A DNA stretch of 54,306 nt, from positions 1 through 54,306 of the forward strand of contig NZ_BSSQ01000023.1 of assembly GCF_030161375.1 (NCBI RefSeq), given 5' to 3'. The notes beneath the pieces were generated by a model. That model was given only the letters and a program-made list of their open reading frames with translations. It did no database searches and was not told where the DNA came from. The stretch is from Paenibacillus glycanilyticus (GTDB lineage Bacteria; Bacillota; Bacilli; Paenibacillales; Paenibacillaceae). Shown piece after piece: positions 42,847-54,263 of the stretch. The position numbers and the translations under genes were made by a program. Numbering within the stretch: the stretch's first letter is position 1; every line of letters starts with the position of its first letter.

Positions 42847-43962
42847 GTGAAACGTAGTATGATTCGCGCTGGCGCCATCGTTCTTGCGGGAGGATTGCTG
42901 GTAGCCGGTTCAGCGTTTGCGGCGGGAACGGCAACAAGTCCCGGAACAATGAAGATGAGCGCGACCAAGATTAATGGAGAAGTGTATGTCAAGGCATCTT
43001 CGCTGACAAGCACGCTTGGCGGGACGGGGGCTTATGACGCATCATCAAAAACCTATACCTACACACCGGCTGCAGATGTTCCCTCCATTGTTAGCAAAGT
43101 GTCTCCATCTGTTGTAGGAATCATCGGGAAGCCGGAAGGCGGCGGCGATCAGCGATATGTACTGGCTCATGGGACAGGCGTCATTATGAAGTCGGACGGA
43201 TGGATTTTGACCAACGCCCACGTGGTGAAGGACATGACGAACATTACGGTCGTGACAGCGGACGGGAAGCAGTATAGCGGAAAACGCAGCAATGTGGACG
43301 AAGTAAGCGACCTGGCACTTGTCAAAATCAACGCAACCAAGCTGCCCGCAGCAAAGTTTGCCGCATCGCCGCTGCAAGCAAAGGTCGGGGAGACGGTCAT
43401 TGCGATCGGAACGCCAGTATCTTTCTCTCTTCGCAATACGGCAACTACGGGCGTGCTTAGCGGCATGAACCGCTCGGTATCTTCCTTCTATCGGTTGCTT
43501 CAAACGGATGCCGCCATTAACCCGGGGAATAGCGGCGGTCCGCTCGTGAATATGAAAGGCGAAGTGATCGGGATCAACTCCATGAAGTTTGTGGATGAAG
43601 GCATCGATAACATGGGCTTTTCCATTCCGATTGATACCGTTTCTTTCGTAACGGGACATTTCTTCAAATACGGGTATGTCAAACGTTCGTCCCTAGGTAT
43701 CGGTCTGGAAGAAAGTTATGCGGCAATTGTTGGTCTGCCAACCGATGACGGCTTAACGGTCACATCCGTTAAATCTGATTCGGCTAAGAAGCTCGGCATT
43801 CAGGTGGGGGATATATTGTACTCCGTTGCCGGCCATCAGATTTCTTCTATTGTCGAGTTAAACGAGCTTTTGAAATCTTATTTACCCGGTCAGCAGATTG
43901 AAGTCACGATGATGATGGATGGCGATCTCGTTACCCGTAAGCTGACGCTAACGACGGCTTAA
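42847..43962 (+). CDS. Exported HtrA-like serine protease with PDZ domain
   Basis: A 371-residue trypsin-like (S1C) protease. A signal peptide (MKRSMIRAGAIVLAGGLLVAGSAFAAG, shown in two parts: basic start and AFA-A cleavage region) suggests export, unlike Bacillus HtrA proteins that have a cytoplasmic tail and membrane anchor. A short copper-amine-oxidase-like segment (INGEVYVKASSLTSTLGG) comes before the protease. The catalytic triad is His in LTNAHVV, Asp in SDLALVK and Ser in NPGNSGGPLVN. The PDZ domain covers the last 90 residues (SLGIGLEES...LPGQQIEVTMM). The start is GTG 42847. It is followed 32 bp later by a secreted copper-amine-oxidase-domain protein, likely in one operon. Confidence 0.9.
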   Translation: MKRSMIRAGAIVLAGGLLVAGSAFAAGTATSPGTMKMSATKINGEVYVKASSLTSTLGGTGAYDASSKTYTYTPAADVPSIVSKVSPSVVGIIGKPEGGGDQRYVLAHGTGVIMKSDGWILTNAHVVKDMTNITVVTADGKQYSGKRSNVDEVSDLALVKINATKLPAAKFAASPLQAKVGETVIAIGTPVSFSLRNTATTGVLSGMNRSVSSFYRLLQTDAAINPGNSGGPLVNMKGEVIGINSMKFVDEGIDNMGFSIPIDTVSFVTGHFFKYGYVKRSSLGIGLEESYAAIVGLPTDDGLTVTSVKSDSAKKLGIQVGDILYSVAGHQISSIVELNELLKSYLPGQQIEVTMMMDGDLVTRKLTLTTA

Positions 43963-43994
43963 TGATTCAATTATTAATAGGGAGAGTAGAGAGA

Positions 43995-45899
43995 ATGAAG
44001 ATGAAACGTTTTATGCTCATGCTAATTGCGGTGCTTCTAATCGGAACAATAGTACCGGCCGCAGCTTTTGCGGCAGACTCCGCGAGCAATGCCGTGGAAA
44101 TCCGCCTGAAGACAGGCAGCACCAACGTAACGATTAACGGCAAACCATCTACCGTACAAGCTCCATTCGAGAAAAGCGGAACAACCATGGTGCCGCTCAG
44201 CATCATTACGAAAGCATTTGGCGCGAAGCTGAAGCTGCAGGACAATAAAATTATTACCCTCACTTATAACAACAAGACCGTTGTTGTAACGATTAACAGC
44301 AAGACTGTAAAAGTTAACGGCAAAGCGCAAACGGTTGCGGTTGCTCCGGTTGTCATCAAGGGCACTACGATGGTACCGGTACGCGTAATCGTGGAGGCTT
44401 TTGGAGCGAAGATCGGCAAAGACAAGAAAACAAACGAGATCGTCATTACGGGTACGCTGGCTCAATCGGGCAGCACCAATACGGGCGGCGGTTCAACTAA
44501 CCTGGATCCCGATTATGGCAAAACGAAGTTTGGCGACAGCTACCTGGGCTGGACGATGAACTACCCGCCAGGGCTTGCGCTTGTGCAGCAAACGGATGAC
44601 GGAACCTTTGCCATGTGGGGCAGCACAACGAGCGATTCCAGCGTTATCGTATCGACGGAGCATGTTGGGGACCAGCTGACGAGCAATGAGATCCGGGATA
44701 AGATGACGGTTAACTGGTTCGGCGACGATGAAGTGGTCATGGATAAACGCACGGTTACCGTTAATGGCCATAGCTTCGAGAAGATGGTAACCAGAACAAC
44801 GAAACGCGGCATGATGTTTGAATACCGTGCGACGCAACAAGGCGAGACGCTGTATTACGTCATGGTGGGAGTAGCCGGAACCGAAAAGTCCGCTCTGGAT
44901 CCGTACCAGTCCTTGCTGGACAGCTTTGTACCTTCCTTCAATAAAGCAGACAACACGATTAAAGACATCACCAAAGTGAAAGACGGCCTTATGTCCATCA
45001 ATAACAAAGAGTTTGGTCTATCCTTGAAGCTGCCAGCAGGTTGGTACGGCGTTAAAGACAGCGCAAACCCAATCTACGTGAGCGAAGATGGATATTTCTC
45101 CTTCGGCATCTCATCGCTGAAAGACCAAGATACGGCTGAGCAATGGCTCGCTCGCGTTCAACAACAAATCCATGAGGATTTCCTGCCGAACTACATTAAG
45201 AATGAGAAAACGTCTAACGTCTCGATGAAAGACGGCAATGCTCTTGTATTATCTTATGAGTTCAGCTATGACCAAAAAGTATGGTATACCGCTAACGAAG
45301 TGTTCCTGGTTGTGGGCAACTACCGTTACGATCTGGATTTCAACTACGATTCCAAGCTTGGCGCCCAAGGCGATACGCTATTTAAATCAACAATGGCTAC
45401 GGTGGACATCGATACGGCTTATGTGGAAAAGAACTACGGTCAAATCGAAGATGACTACGATAATATCGACCGTACGAACGTAATTACGAAAACAAGCAGC
45501 AAATATGGTTATTCTATCAGTCTGCCGGCCTATTGGTTAGGCGTGGATACCGACTTTAACCAAGAGATAGTAACTTATGTGAGCGATTATGGCCACATGG
45601 TTATTCAAGCGGTTGAAGATGCGAGTGCGGGAGCGGTATCCAGCGCCGTTCAGCAAGGCTTGCAGAAAGAGGGCTTTTCGGTTACCGGCAACACTTCCGT
45701 CAGCGTAGGCAACGCGGGGGCAAGCAAATTTACGGTTCACGAAACAACCGATGACGGCGTGCCGATTACGGAAGTCTTTTATTTTGTGCAAAGCAAAGGC
45801 AACACGCTTATGTTCGTATTTGGCATCAACGATGCGAATGCAACAACGGCAGCTTTGGACGGATTTGACACCATCGTTAAATCGATTAAGATCCTGTAA
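43995..45899 (+). CDS. Secreted protein with copper-amine-oxidase-like domain and three similar modules
   Basis: A 634-residue protein. A signal peptide (FMLMLIAVLLIGTIVPAAAFA) is followed by a copper amine oxidase N-terminal-like domain (about 33-155) with the paired motifs TTMVPLSIITKAFGAKL and TTMVPVRVIVEAFGAKI, then a Ser/Thr/Gly linker. Three modules of about 130 residues follow (about 184-315, 338-470, 503-634), each starting with a similar phrase (LGWTMNYPPG, FGLSLKLPAGW, YGYSISLPAYW) and resembling PsbP/DcrB-like folds. Such CuAO domains are common in Paenibacillus exported proteins and are thought to be binding or structural modules, not oxidases. ATG 43995 follows agggagag; an earlier ATG overlaps the protease stop. 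Function unknown. Confidence 0.85.
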   Translation: MKMKRFMLMLIAVLLIGTIVPAAAFAADSASNAVEIRLKTGSTNVTINGKPSTVQAPFEKSGTTMVPLSIITKAFGAKLKLQDNKIITLTYNNKTVVVTINSKTVKVNGKAQTVAVAPVVIKGTTMVPVRVIVEAFGAKIGKDKKTNEIVITGTLAQSGSTNTGGGSTNLDPDYGKTKFGDSYLGWTMNYPPGLALVQQTDDGTFAMWGSTTSDSSVIVSTEHVGDQLTSNEIRDKMTVNWFGDDEVVMDKRTVTVNGHSFEKMVTRTTKRGMMFEYRATQQGETLYYVMVGVAGTEKSALDPYQSLLDSFVPSFNKADNTIKDITKVKDGLMSINNKEFGLSLKLPAGWYGVKDSANPIYVSEDGYFSFGISSLKDQDTAEQWLARVQQQIHEDFLPNYIKNEKTSNVSMKDGNALVLSYEFSYDQKVWYTANEVFLVVGNYRYDLDFNYDSKLGAQGDTLFKSTMATVDIDTAYVEKNYGQIEDDYDNIDRTNVITKTSSKYGYSISLPAYWLGVDTDFNQEIVTYVSDYGHMVIQAVEDASAGAVSSAVQQGLQKEGFSVTGNTSVSVGNAGASKFTVHETTDDGVPITEVFYFVQSKGNTLMFVFGINDANATTAALDGFDTIVKSIKIL

Positions 45900-45918
45900 T
45901 TCCAAACGCTTATATTAG

Positions 45919-45960
45919 AAAGAAGCCGCTTCTCTCAGGAGATACGGCTTCTTTTCTCTT
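45919..45960 (+). terminator. Terminator after the copper-amine-oxidase-domain gene
   Basis: Nine-bp stem aagaagccg/cggcttctt, with an inner tctc/gaga helix, then ttctcttcc. It closes the protease operon. Confidence 0.82.
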
Positions 45961-46047
45961 CCTTGCAAGTAATTGGGTGGTGGCATCTGATGCCGCGGTT
46001 TGTTAAACTAGCAATAGCAGGTTTACAAATGGAGGAATGAATGTCGA

Positions 46048-48579
46048 ATGACGATTAATATAAAGCGAGAGGATATCGAGCTGCTGGCTCCGGCCGGCGA
46101 CTGGGATTGCATGCGCGCAGCGGTAGCCAATGGCGCGGATGCGATTTTTTTTGGCGTAGAGAAGTTTAATGCCCGTGCAAGAGCGAATAACTTCCGGAGC
46201 GAAGAGTTGCCGGAGATTATGGCTTTTCTTCATACCTATGGAGTGAAAGGGTTCCTGACCTTCAATATTCTCGTATTCGAAGACGAGCTTCGGGATGCGA
46301 AACAACTAATAGAAATGTGCATTAATGCCGGCGTAGATGCGGTAATCGTGCAGGACTTGGGTCTTGTGAAAATGATTCGCGAATTGTCTCCGGACTTCCC
46401 GATTCATGGCTCGACGCAAATGACGATTACATCGCCGGAAGCGGTGGAGTTCACGAAACCTTTTGGCATGGAACGTGTCGTTCTTGGCCGCGAGAATAAC
46501 TTGAAGCAAATTAAGAAGATTGGCGAGCAAGCGAAGCTTCCGATGGAAGTATTCGTTCATGGCGCGCTTTGCGTATCGTACTCTGGCCAATGCTTGACTT
46601 CGGAAATGTGGGGCGGCCGTTCCGCGAACCGCGGCGAATGCGCGCAAGCATGCCGTTTGCCTTACGACTTAATGGTAGATGGCGAACATCAGCCAATGGG
46701 CGATGTTGCTTACTTATTGTCTCCAAAAGATTTGGCCGCGATCGATCTGATTCCGGAACTGATTCAAGCTGGCGTAACTTCCTTCAAAATCGAAGGGCGC
46801 CTGAAAAGTCCCGAATATGTAGCAAACGTAGTAAGCAAATACCGTCGTGCGATTGATAGCTATTTTGCAGGGGACCTGACCGGCCCTTCCAAGGAAGAAG
46901 TACGCGAGCTGCAACAAAGCTTCTCCCGCGGTTTTACGCATGGTTTCCTGACAGGAACAAACAATAAACAGCTGGTAGACGGCACTTTTCCAAAAAGCCG
47001 CGGTGTATACTTGGGCCGTGTTGAACGCATACTGCGCGATGCGGTAACGATTCGTCTGGAAGCTCCGCTGAAGCGCGGGGACGGCATCGTGTTTGACGCC
47101 GGGGATCCAACCAAGAAGGAAGAAGGCGGTCGTGTCTACGACCTTCGCCGCCATGGCCAGAAGATCGAAGGCGAAGCGCAAGAAGGAACCCTTCTCGAAC
47201 TCGTTGCGGGACGGAATGACGTAGATCTCCGCAAAGTGCATGTCGGGGATAAAATTTGGAAAACAAATGACCCGGCACTCGACAAACGCCTTCGCGCGAC
47301 ATTCGAGACGGAGAAGCCGTATCGCGTATTCCCGTTGCAACTGAAAGTAACGGGCACCCTTGGCGAACCGCTGCGTACATGGTGGACGGACGTGCAAAAA
47401 GGCGTTACCGTTTCGGTGGAATCCGAGCTTATGCTGGAGCAAGCGAACAAACGTCCGATGGATGCGGCGCTGCTCGAAGACCAGCTTGGGCGTCTTGGCG
47501 GAACGCTGTATCAGCTTGATCAGCTGGAAGTGGAACTTGAAGGCGATCTGATCGTGCCGGTGCGCGAACTGAACCGGATGCGCCGCGAAGCGGTGGAGAA
47601 GCTGACGGGCGAACGTCCTAAGCCGCCGATTTACGTGAAGCATATGATCGATCCGCTGGGCGATGCGTCAGCGGCAGCCGACAACGACAAGGTCAAACCT
47701 GCCAAGCAGCAGGTAGCTCAGCCAAGATTGACGGCGCTTTGCCGTAACCTCGAGCAGGTTGAAGCAGCCGTTCAAATGGATGTTGAGATGATTTATTGCG
47801 ATTTTGAATTTATTAAGCAGTTCCCGGCGGCAATTGAAGTCGCGCGTGCAGCAGGCAAGCCAATTGCGCTTGCTACGCCGCGCATTCACATGCCTGGAGA
47901 GAACGGCTATCATGCGAATATATTGAAGCTTCAACCGGATGCCGTGCTGATCCGCAATACAGGTGCTTTGTATTATTACCTGCGTGCGCGCGCAGAGAAT
48001 CCGGGTAAGCCGTTCCCTAAGCTAATCGGCGACTTCTCGCTTAACGTAGCTAATCATAAAGCCGTTGAAGTATTTGCTGATTCGGGTCTCGATTTAATTA
48101 CGCCTTCGTATGACCTTAATATTCAACAAATGGTCGATATGCTTGAGCAATCCGACACTTCCCGTCTGGAAGTCGTTATTCAGCAGCATCTTCCGATGTT
48201 CCATACGGAGCATTGCGTGTATTGCACGTTCATGAGCGAAGGCACGGACTATACGAACTGCGGACGTCCATGCGAGGATCATCGCGCGTCGCTGCAAGAC
48301 CGAATCGGCATGTCTCATCCGGTACGCGTAGACGAAGGTTGCCGCAACACGGTATATAATGCAATCGAACAATCGGGCGCAGAGTATATCCGCAACTTCC
48401 TGGAGCTTGGCGTTCCTTCGTACCGCGTAGAGTTTCTGGAAGAGTCCGGAGACAAAGTCCAAGAAGTATTGGGCTTGTACCGGGACGCGCTTGATGGCCG
48501 CATTACAGGCACGAAAGTATGGAAAACGTTAAAAGCAACGAACCAGCTCGGCGTAACGCGCGGGCAGCTTGTGAAATAA
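46048..48579 (+). CDS. U32 family protein with DUF3656 (RlhA-like)
   Basis: An 843-residue protein. The U32 domain begins at residue 6 (IELLAPAGDWDCMRAAVANGADAIFFG), and its signature region contains HGALCVSYSGQCLTSEMWGGRSANRGECAQACR with conserved cysteines. A central DUF3656-like part (about 385-530) and a second barrel-like C-terminal half with cysteines (MFHTEHCVYCTFMSEG, CGRPCEDHR) follow. E. coli RlhA, of this type, makes 5-hydroxycytidine in 23S rRNA together with an iron-sulfur supply; that role is plausible but not proven here. Although named peptidases, these proteins are more often RNA-modifying hydroxylases. The ribosome-binding site ggagga lies 11 bases before the start. pcrB begins 14 bp after the stop. 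Confidence 0.88.
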   Translation: MTINIKREDIELLAPAGDWDCMRAAVANGADAIFFGVEKFNARARANNFRSEELPEIMAFLHTYGVKGFLTFNILVFEDELRDAKQLIEMCINAGVDAVIVQDLGLVKMIRELSPDFPIHGSTQMTITSPEAVEFTKPFGMERVVLGRENNLKQIKKIGEQAKLPMEVFVHGALCVSYSGQCLTSEMWGGRSANRGECAQACRLPYDLMVDGEHQPMGDVAYLLSPKDLAAIDLIPELIQAGVTSFKIEGRLKSPEYVANVVSKYRRAIDSYFAGDLTGPSKEEVRELQQSFSRGFTHGFLTGTNNKQLVDGTFPKSRGVYLGRVERILRDAVTIRLEAPLKRGDGIVFDAGDPTKKEEGGRVYDLRRHGQKIEGEAQEGTLLELVAGRNDVDLRKVHVGDKIWKTNDPALDKRLRATFETEKPYRVFPLQLKVTGTLGEPLRTWWTDVQKGVTVSVESELMLEQANKRPMDAALLEDQLGRLGGTLYQLDQLEVELEGDLIVPVRELNRMRREAVEKLTGERPKPPIYVKHMIDPLGDASAAADNDKVKPAKQQVAQPRLTALCRNLEQVEAAVQMDVEMIYCDFEFIKQFPAAIEVARAAGKPIALATPRIHMPGENGYHANILKLQPDAVLIRNTGALYYYLRARAENPGKPFPKLIGDFSLNVANHKAVEVFADSGLDLITPSYDLNIQQMVDMLEQSDTSRLEVVIQQHLPMFHTEHCVYCTFMSEGTDYTNCGRPCEDHRASLQDRIGMSHPVRVDEGCRNTVYNAIEQSGAEYIRNFLELGVPSYRVEFLEESGDKVQEVLGLYRDALDGRITGTKVWKTLKATNQLGVTRGQLVK

Positions 48580-48592
48580 GGAGAGCCGGCGC

Positions 48593-49297
48593 ATGAGTGG
48601 AGCATGGTACAGCAACTGGAGACATGTATTCAAGTTGGATCCGGAGAAAGAAATTACGGATGAAGCATTGGATGCCATCTGCATGTCCGGAACCGATGCG
48701 ATTATCGTTGGCGGCTCCAGCGGCGTAACGTTCGAAAATACGGTTGACCTCATGGCGCGCATTCGCCGCTATGAGGTAGACTGCGCGCTTGAAGTTTCAA
48801 CGCTGGACGGGGCCGTACCCGGCTTTGACGGCTATTTCGTCCCGATCGTCCTGAATACGGACAATGCGGAGTGGATTATTGGCCGTCAGATCGAAGGCCT
48901 CAAGGAATACGGCACCTTTGTGCCATGGGAAGAGACCGCTTCGCAAGGTTATATTATCCTGAACAGCGAAGCTACGGCAGCCGAAGTTACCGGCGCAAAT
49001 ACGGAGCTGGACGAGACGTCGCTGGTTGCCTATGTTCGGATGGGGGCAAGGATAATGCGCCTTCCCGTTATCTATATCGAATACAGCGGCCGGTTTGGAG
49101 ATATGGCGCTGGTCCGTGCAGCCAAAGAAGCGGCGAATGAGGCCCAGCTGTTTTATGGCGGGGGGATTCATAATGCCGAGACCGCGGCGCAAGCGGCTGA
49201 GTTTGCGGATACCATAGTCGTTGGCAATATCATATACACCGATTTGGAAGCGGCGCTTCGGACGGTTGAGGCTGTCCGCCGCTCAGCTACCGCGTAA
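48593..49297 (+). CDS. pcrB: Heptaprenylglyceryl phosphate synthase
   Basis: A 234-residue TIM-barrel prenyltransferase that joins heptaprenyl diphosphate to glycerol-1-phosphate, making an archaeal-type ether lipid precursor in Bacillales. Conserved elements are WRHVFKLDPEKEI (start), IIVGGSSGVTFENT, YIEYSGRFGD, and the phosphate-binding LFYGGGIHNAETA and VVGNIIY. It is placed before pcrA and ligA as in B. subtilis, but a terminator and a promoter lie between pcrB and pcrA here, so pcrB is probably transcribed with the U32 gene. Confidence 0.95.
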   Translation: MSGAWYSNWRHVFKLDPEKEITDEALDAICMSGTDAIIVGGSSGVTFENTVDLMARIRRYEVDCALEVSTLDGAVPGFDGYFVPIVLNTDNAEWIIGRQIEGLKEYGTFVPWEETASQGYIILNSEATAAEVTGANTELDETSLVAYVRMGARIMRLPVIYIEYSGRFGDMALVRAAKEAANEAQLFYGGGIHNAETAAQAAEFADTIVVGNIIYTDLEAALRTVEAVRRSATA

Positions 49298-49370
49298 GGA
49301 TGAATGAAGAAGGCTTGCATGCAGCAAGCTGTAATATGGGTTTTTGTCTTAGACAAGCATGTCAGCAAAG

Positions 49371-49420
49371 AGAGCTATTCCGAGAGCGTAATAACGAGCT
49401 TTAGGAATAGCTTTTTATTT
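49371..49420 (+). terminator. Terminator between pcrB and pcrA
   Basis: Nine-bp stem agctattcc/ggaatagct (about 49373-49381 with 49404-49412) around a 22-base loop that can pair further, then tttttattt. A smaller hairpin gcttgc/gcaagc lies upstream at 49313-49329. Confidence 0.82.
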
Positions 49421-49425
49421 GCAAA

Positions 49426-49454
49426 TTGACACAATAGTGGCCGTTGTCTACACT
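49426..49454 (+). promoter_or_regulatory. SigA promoter of pcrA-ligA
   Basis: Perfect -35 ttgaca (49426-49431), 17-base spacer, -10 tacact (49449-49454), 54 bases before the pcrA start. The direct repeat gcgaaca-aat-gcgaaca follows downstream. Confidence 0.75.
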
Positions 49455-49508
49455 ATCAGTAAGAAGCGAACAAATGCGAACAGAACTTATAAGTTAAGGA
49501 GTACAAAC

Positions 49509-51869
<2,361 letters not shown>

Positions 51870-51894
51870 AGAGATGGAAGGATGGGACCCTCCC

Positions 51895-53934
51895 ATGGAT
51901 AATCAGACGGCAATGGCAACGCCTGAGCAGTTGACCCGCATGCAAGAGCTGGCGGCAGAAATCTCCGCCCATAATTATTCGTATTACACGCTCGACCGGC
52001 CTGCCATTAACGATGCGGACTACGATAAGCTTTACGACGAATTAGTGGCGCTGGAAGCGGCCACCGGCGTTGTACTGCCCGATTCCCCGACACAACGCGT
52101 TGGCGGAGAATTGCTCAAAGGTTTTGAGCCTCACCGTCACCGGGCGCGTTTGTGGAGTCTCGACAAGGCACAGGATACCGAAGACCTGCTGGCGTGGAAT
52201 CAGCGGGTACTTAAAGCCATTAATGATTACAATGCCAAACATCCGGAGGACGAACCTCTTCCGCAGCCAAGTTATGTCATCGAGCTGAAGTTCGACGGAT
52301 TGACGCTTAATCTGACCTACGAGAACGGCCAGCTTATTCAAGCTTCCACGCGCGGCAACGGGACGGTAGGCGAGGGGATTCTGGCACAAGTAAAGACGAT
52401 TCGTTCCGTGCCGCTTGCCATTCCGTTCAAGGACGGAATTATCGAGGTGCAAGGCGAAGGCATTATGAACTTGTCTGTTCTGGAACGTTACAATCAGACT
52501 GCGGCAGAACCGCTTAAGAACGCCCGCAATGCGGCGGCTGGCGCGCTTCGCAACCTGAATCCGAGAGTAACGGCCGAAAGAAAGCTGAACGCATTCTTCT
52601 ATAATGTAGGGCATGCAGAGGGCATCTCATTTACGAATCACCGTGAGATGCAGCAGTTCCTGAAGGATAACCTGTTCAAGGTCAATCCTTATGCCGCATA
52701 CTTCGATACCATCGAAGAAGTGCAGGAAGAGCTGCTTGGAATTGCCGAGAAGCGCCAAGGGTTCGACTTCCTGATTGACGGTGCCGTAGTGAAACTAACG
52801 GATATGCGCACGCGCGAGGCGCTTGGATATACCGACAAATTCCCTCGTTGGGCAGTTGCCTTCAAGTTCGAAGCGGAAGAAACGGCAACCGTGCTGGAGT
52901 CCGTCTCTTGGGAGGTAGGCCGTACCGGTAAAATCACGCCGGTAGCGCGGGTAGAGGCTGTCGAACTGGCAGGCGTTACGGTGCAGAACTGCACGCTTAA
53001 CAATATCGGAGACATTGAGCGGAAGAACCTGAAGTATGCCTTGGGCACGCTTGTGTCGATCCGCCGGTCCAACGATGTTATTCCCGAGATTCTTGGCAAG
53101 ATTGATGAAGAACCGGGGCAAGAGATCGTGTACCCAACCGTTTGTCCGGCATGCGGCACGGAGCTCGAGCAACGCGGCGCCCATTTGTTCTGCAACAATA
53201 AGCTAGGCTGCCGTCCTCAAATTATCGGACGCATTACCCATTTTGCATCCCGCGATGCCATGGATGTTGAAGCGTTTAGCGTTATGACCGCGGAACAGCT
53301 GTACGCGGACTGTGATGTTCATGATCCGGCTGACCTGTATGCGCTTGGTTATGATGATCTGATTAAGCTCGACCGCTTCGGCGACAAAAAAGCCCGCAAG
53401 CTTCTGGATGCCATCGAGAAGTCAAAAGACCGCGACTTGGCGGCTTTCCTCTTTGCTCTAGGCATTCCGAATACGGGCAAGGCAACTACCAAGATGCTTG
53501 CCGACCATTACGGCAGCCTGGACGCTGTCATGTCCGCTACGGCTGAAGAGCTGGTGGGCCTGCAGGATGTTGGCGCTATTGTAGCGGACAGCATAGTGAA
53601 CTACTTTGCCGATCCGATAATCGCAGCAAGTATTATCCGTATGCGTGAGCTTGGGGTAAAAGCTGAAGCTGAGCAGCCGGCCGTCGTCCGCCAGGATAGC
53701 ATCTTCAGCGGGAAGACCGTTGTATTAACGGGAACGCTGTCGAAACTGTCGAGGGACGAAGCAGCGAAGAAGCTGGAAGCCTTCGGAGCCAAAGTGACCG
53801 GCAGCGTGTCGAAAAAGACGGATTTCGTAATTGCCGGCGAAAGCGCGGGAAGCAAGTTGACCAAAGCACGTGATCTTGGCATTACCGTTATAGAAGACGA
53901 AGATGAATTATTGCGTCTATTAGGGGAAGTATAA
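51895..53934 (+). CDS. ligA: NAD-dependent DNA ligase
   Basis: A 679-residue ligase that seals nicks using NAD. The Ia domain (AHNYSYYTLDRPAINDADYDKLY), adenylation domain with catalytic Lys132 in ELKFDG, OB fold, four-cysteine zinc site (CPACGTE...CNNKLGC), helix-hairpin-helix repeats and C-terminal BRCT domain (SGKTVVLTGTLSKLSRDEAAKKL) are all there. The motif usually written TRGDGTTGEDVT reads TRGNGTVGEGIL here, and EPKIDG reads ELKFDG, so it belongs to a divergent branch. ATG 51895 fits the ribosome-binding site ggaaggatggg; ATG 51874 is an alternative. It forms an operon with pcrA and is closed by a terminator. Confidence 0.96.
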   Translation: MDNQTAMATPEQLTRMQELAAEISAHNYSYYTLDRPAINDADYDKLYDELVALEAATGVVLPDSPTQRVGGELLKGFEPHRHRARLWSLDKAQDTEDLLAWNQRVLKAINDYNAKHPEDEPLPQPSYVIELKFDGLTLNLTYENGQLIQASTRGNGTVGEGILAQVKTIRSVPLAIPFKDGIIEVQGEGIMNLSVLERYNQTAAEPLKNARNAAAGALRNLNPRVTAERKLNAFFYNVGHAEGISFTNHREMQQFLKDNLFKVNPYAAYFDTIEEVQEELLGIAEKRQGFDFLIDGAVVKLTDMRTREALGYTDKFPRWAVAFKFEAEETATVLESVSWEVGRTGKITPVARVEAVELAGVTVQNCTLNNIGDIERKNLKYALGTLVSIRRSNDVIPEILGKIDEEPGQEIVYPTVCPACGTELEQRGAHLFCNNKLGCRPQIIGRITHFASRDAMDVEAFSVMTAEQLYADCDVHDPADLYALGYDDLIKLDRFGDKKARKLLDAIEKSKDRDLAAFLFALGIPNTGKATTKMLADHYGSLDAVMSATAEELVGLQDVGAIVADSIVNYFADPIIAASIIRMRELGVKAEAEQPAVVRQDSIFSGKTVVLTGTLSKLSRDEAAKKLEAFGAKVTGSVSKKTDFVIAGESAGSKLTKARDLGITVIEDEDELLRLLGEV

Positions 53935-53942
53935 GTAGGCCC

Positions 53943-53984
53943 AAGCACCGCTGACTCTATTAAAGAGTTGGCGGTGCTTTTTTA
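53943..53984 (+). terminator. Terminator after ligA
   Basis: Stem aagcaccgc/gcggtgctt, with inner actct/agagt pairing across a small internal loop, then tttttat. Confidence 0.9.
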
Positions 53985-54014
53985 TGGTCAATGATTAATG
54001 TCATTTATTACAAG

Positions 54015-54043
54015 TTGTATTTCATTTTTAGACATGGTATATT
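54015..54043 (+). promoter_or_regulatory. rrn promoter P1
   Basis: -35 ttgtat (54015-54020) and -10 tatatt (54038-54043), 17 bases apart. Confidence 0.65.
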
Positions 54044-54120
54044 ACTTCTTGTCGCTTCGGAAGACACGACATCAACAAGCGAAACACATGGAACGAAATA
54101 AATAAATGTGAAACAAGCTG

Positions 54121-54149
54121 TTGACAAGAAATGAAGAAGCTGATATCAT
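54121..54149 (+). promoter_or_regulatory. rrn promoter P2
   Basis: Perfect -35 ttgaca (54121-54126) and -10 tatcat (54144-54149), 17 bases apart. Closest promoter to the 16S gene. Confidence 0.78.
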
Positions 54150-54181
54150 AACATCTTGTCACGACAAAATGTGACAAACAA

Positions 54182-54193
54182 GTTCTTTGAAAA
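54182..54193 (+). promoter_or_regulatory. boxA antitermination element
   Basis: gttctttgaaaa matches the rRNA leader boxA of Bacillota, bound by NusB/NusE to let polymerase pass through the long untranslated operon. Confidence 0.75.
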
Positions 54194-54263
54194 CTGAACA
54201 AATGAATCACGTCGATTCAAACAAGTTTTAAATAGCTAGTTAAGTAATGAGCAAGTCAAACAC

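Larger units (their letters stand above)
53985..54263 (+). promoter_or_regulatory. Ribosomal RNA operon promoter and leader region
   Basis: AT-rich control region before 16S rRNA. It holds two promoters and a boxA antitermination element, given as separate entries. Between the second promoter and boxA lies the inverted repeat ttgtcac...gtgacaa (54156-54162 with 54171-54177). No protein-coding gene is supported here. Confidence 0.8.

Noticed and set aside
49469..49485. gcgaaca repeat near pcrA as a LexA box
   Set aside because: It is a direct repeat, not inverted, and lacks the gttc half.
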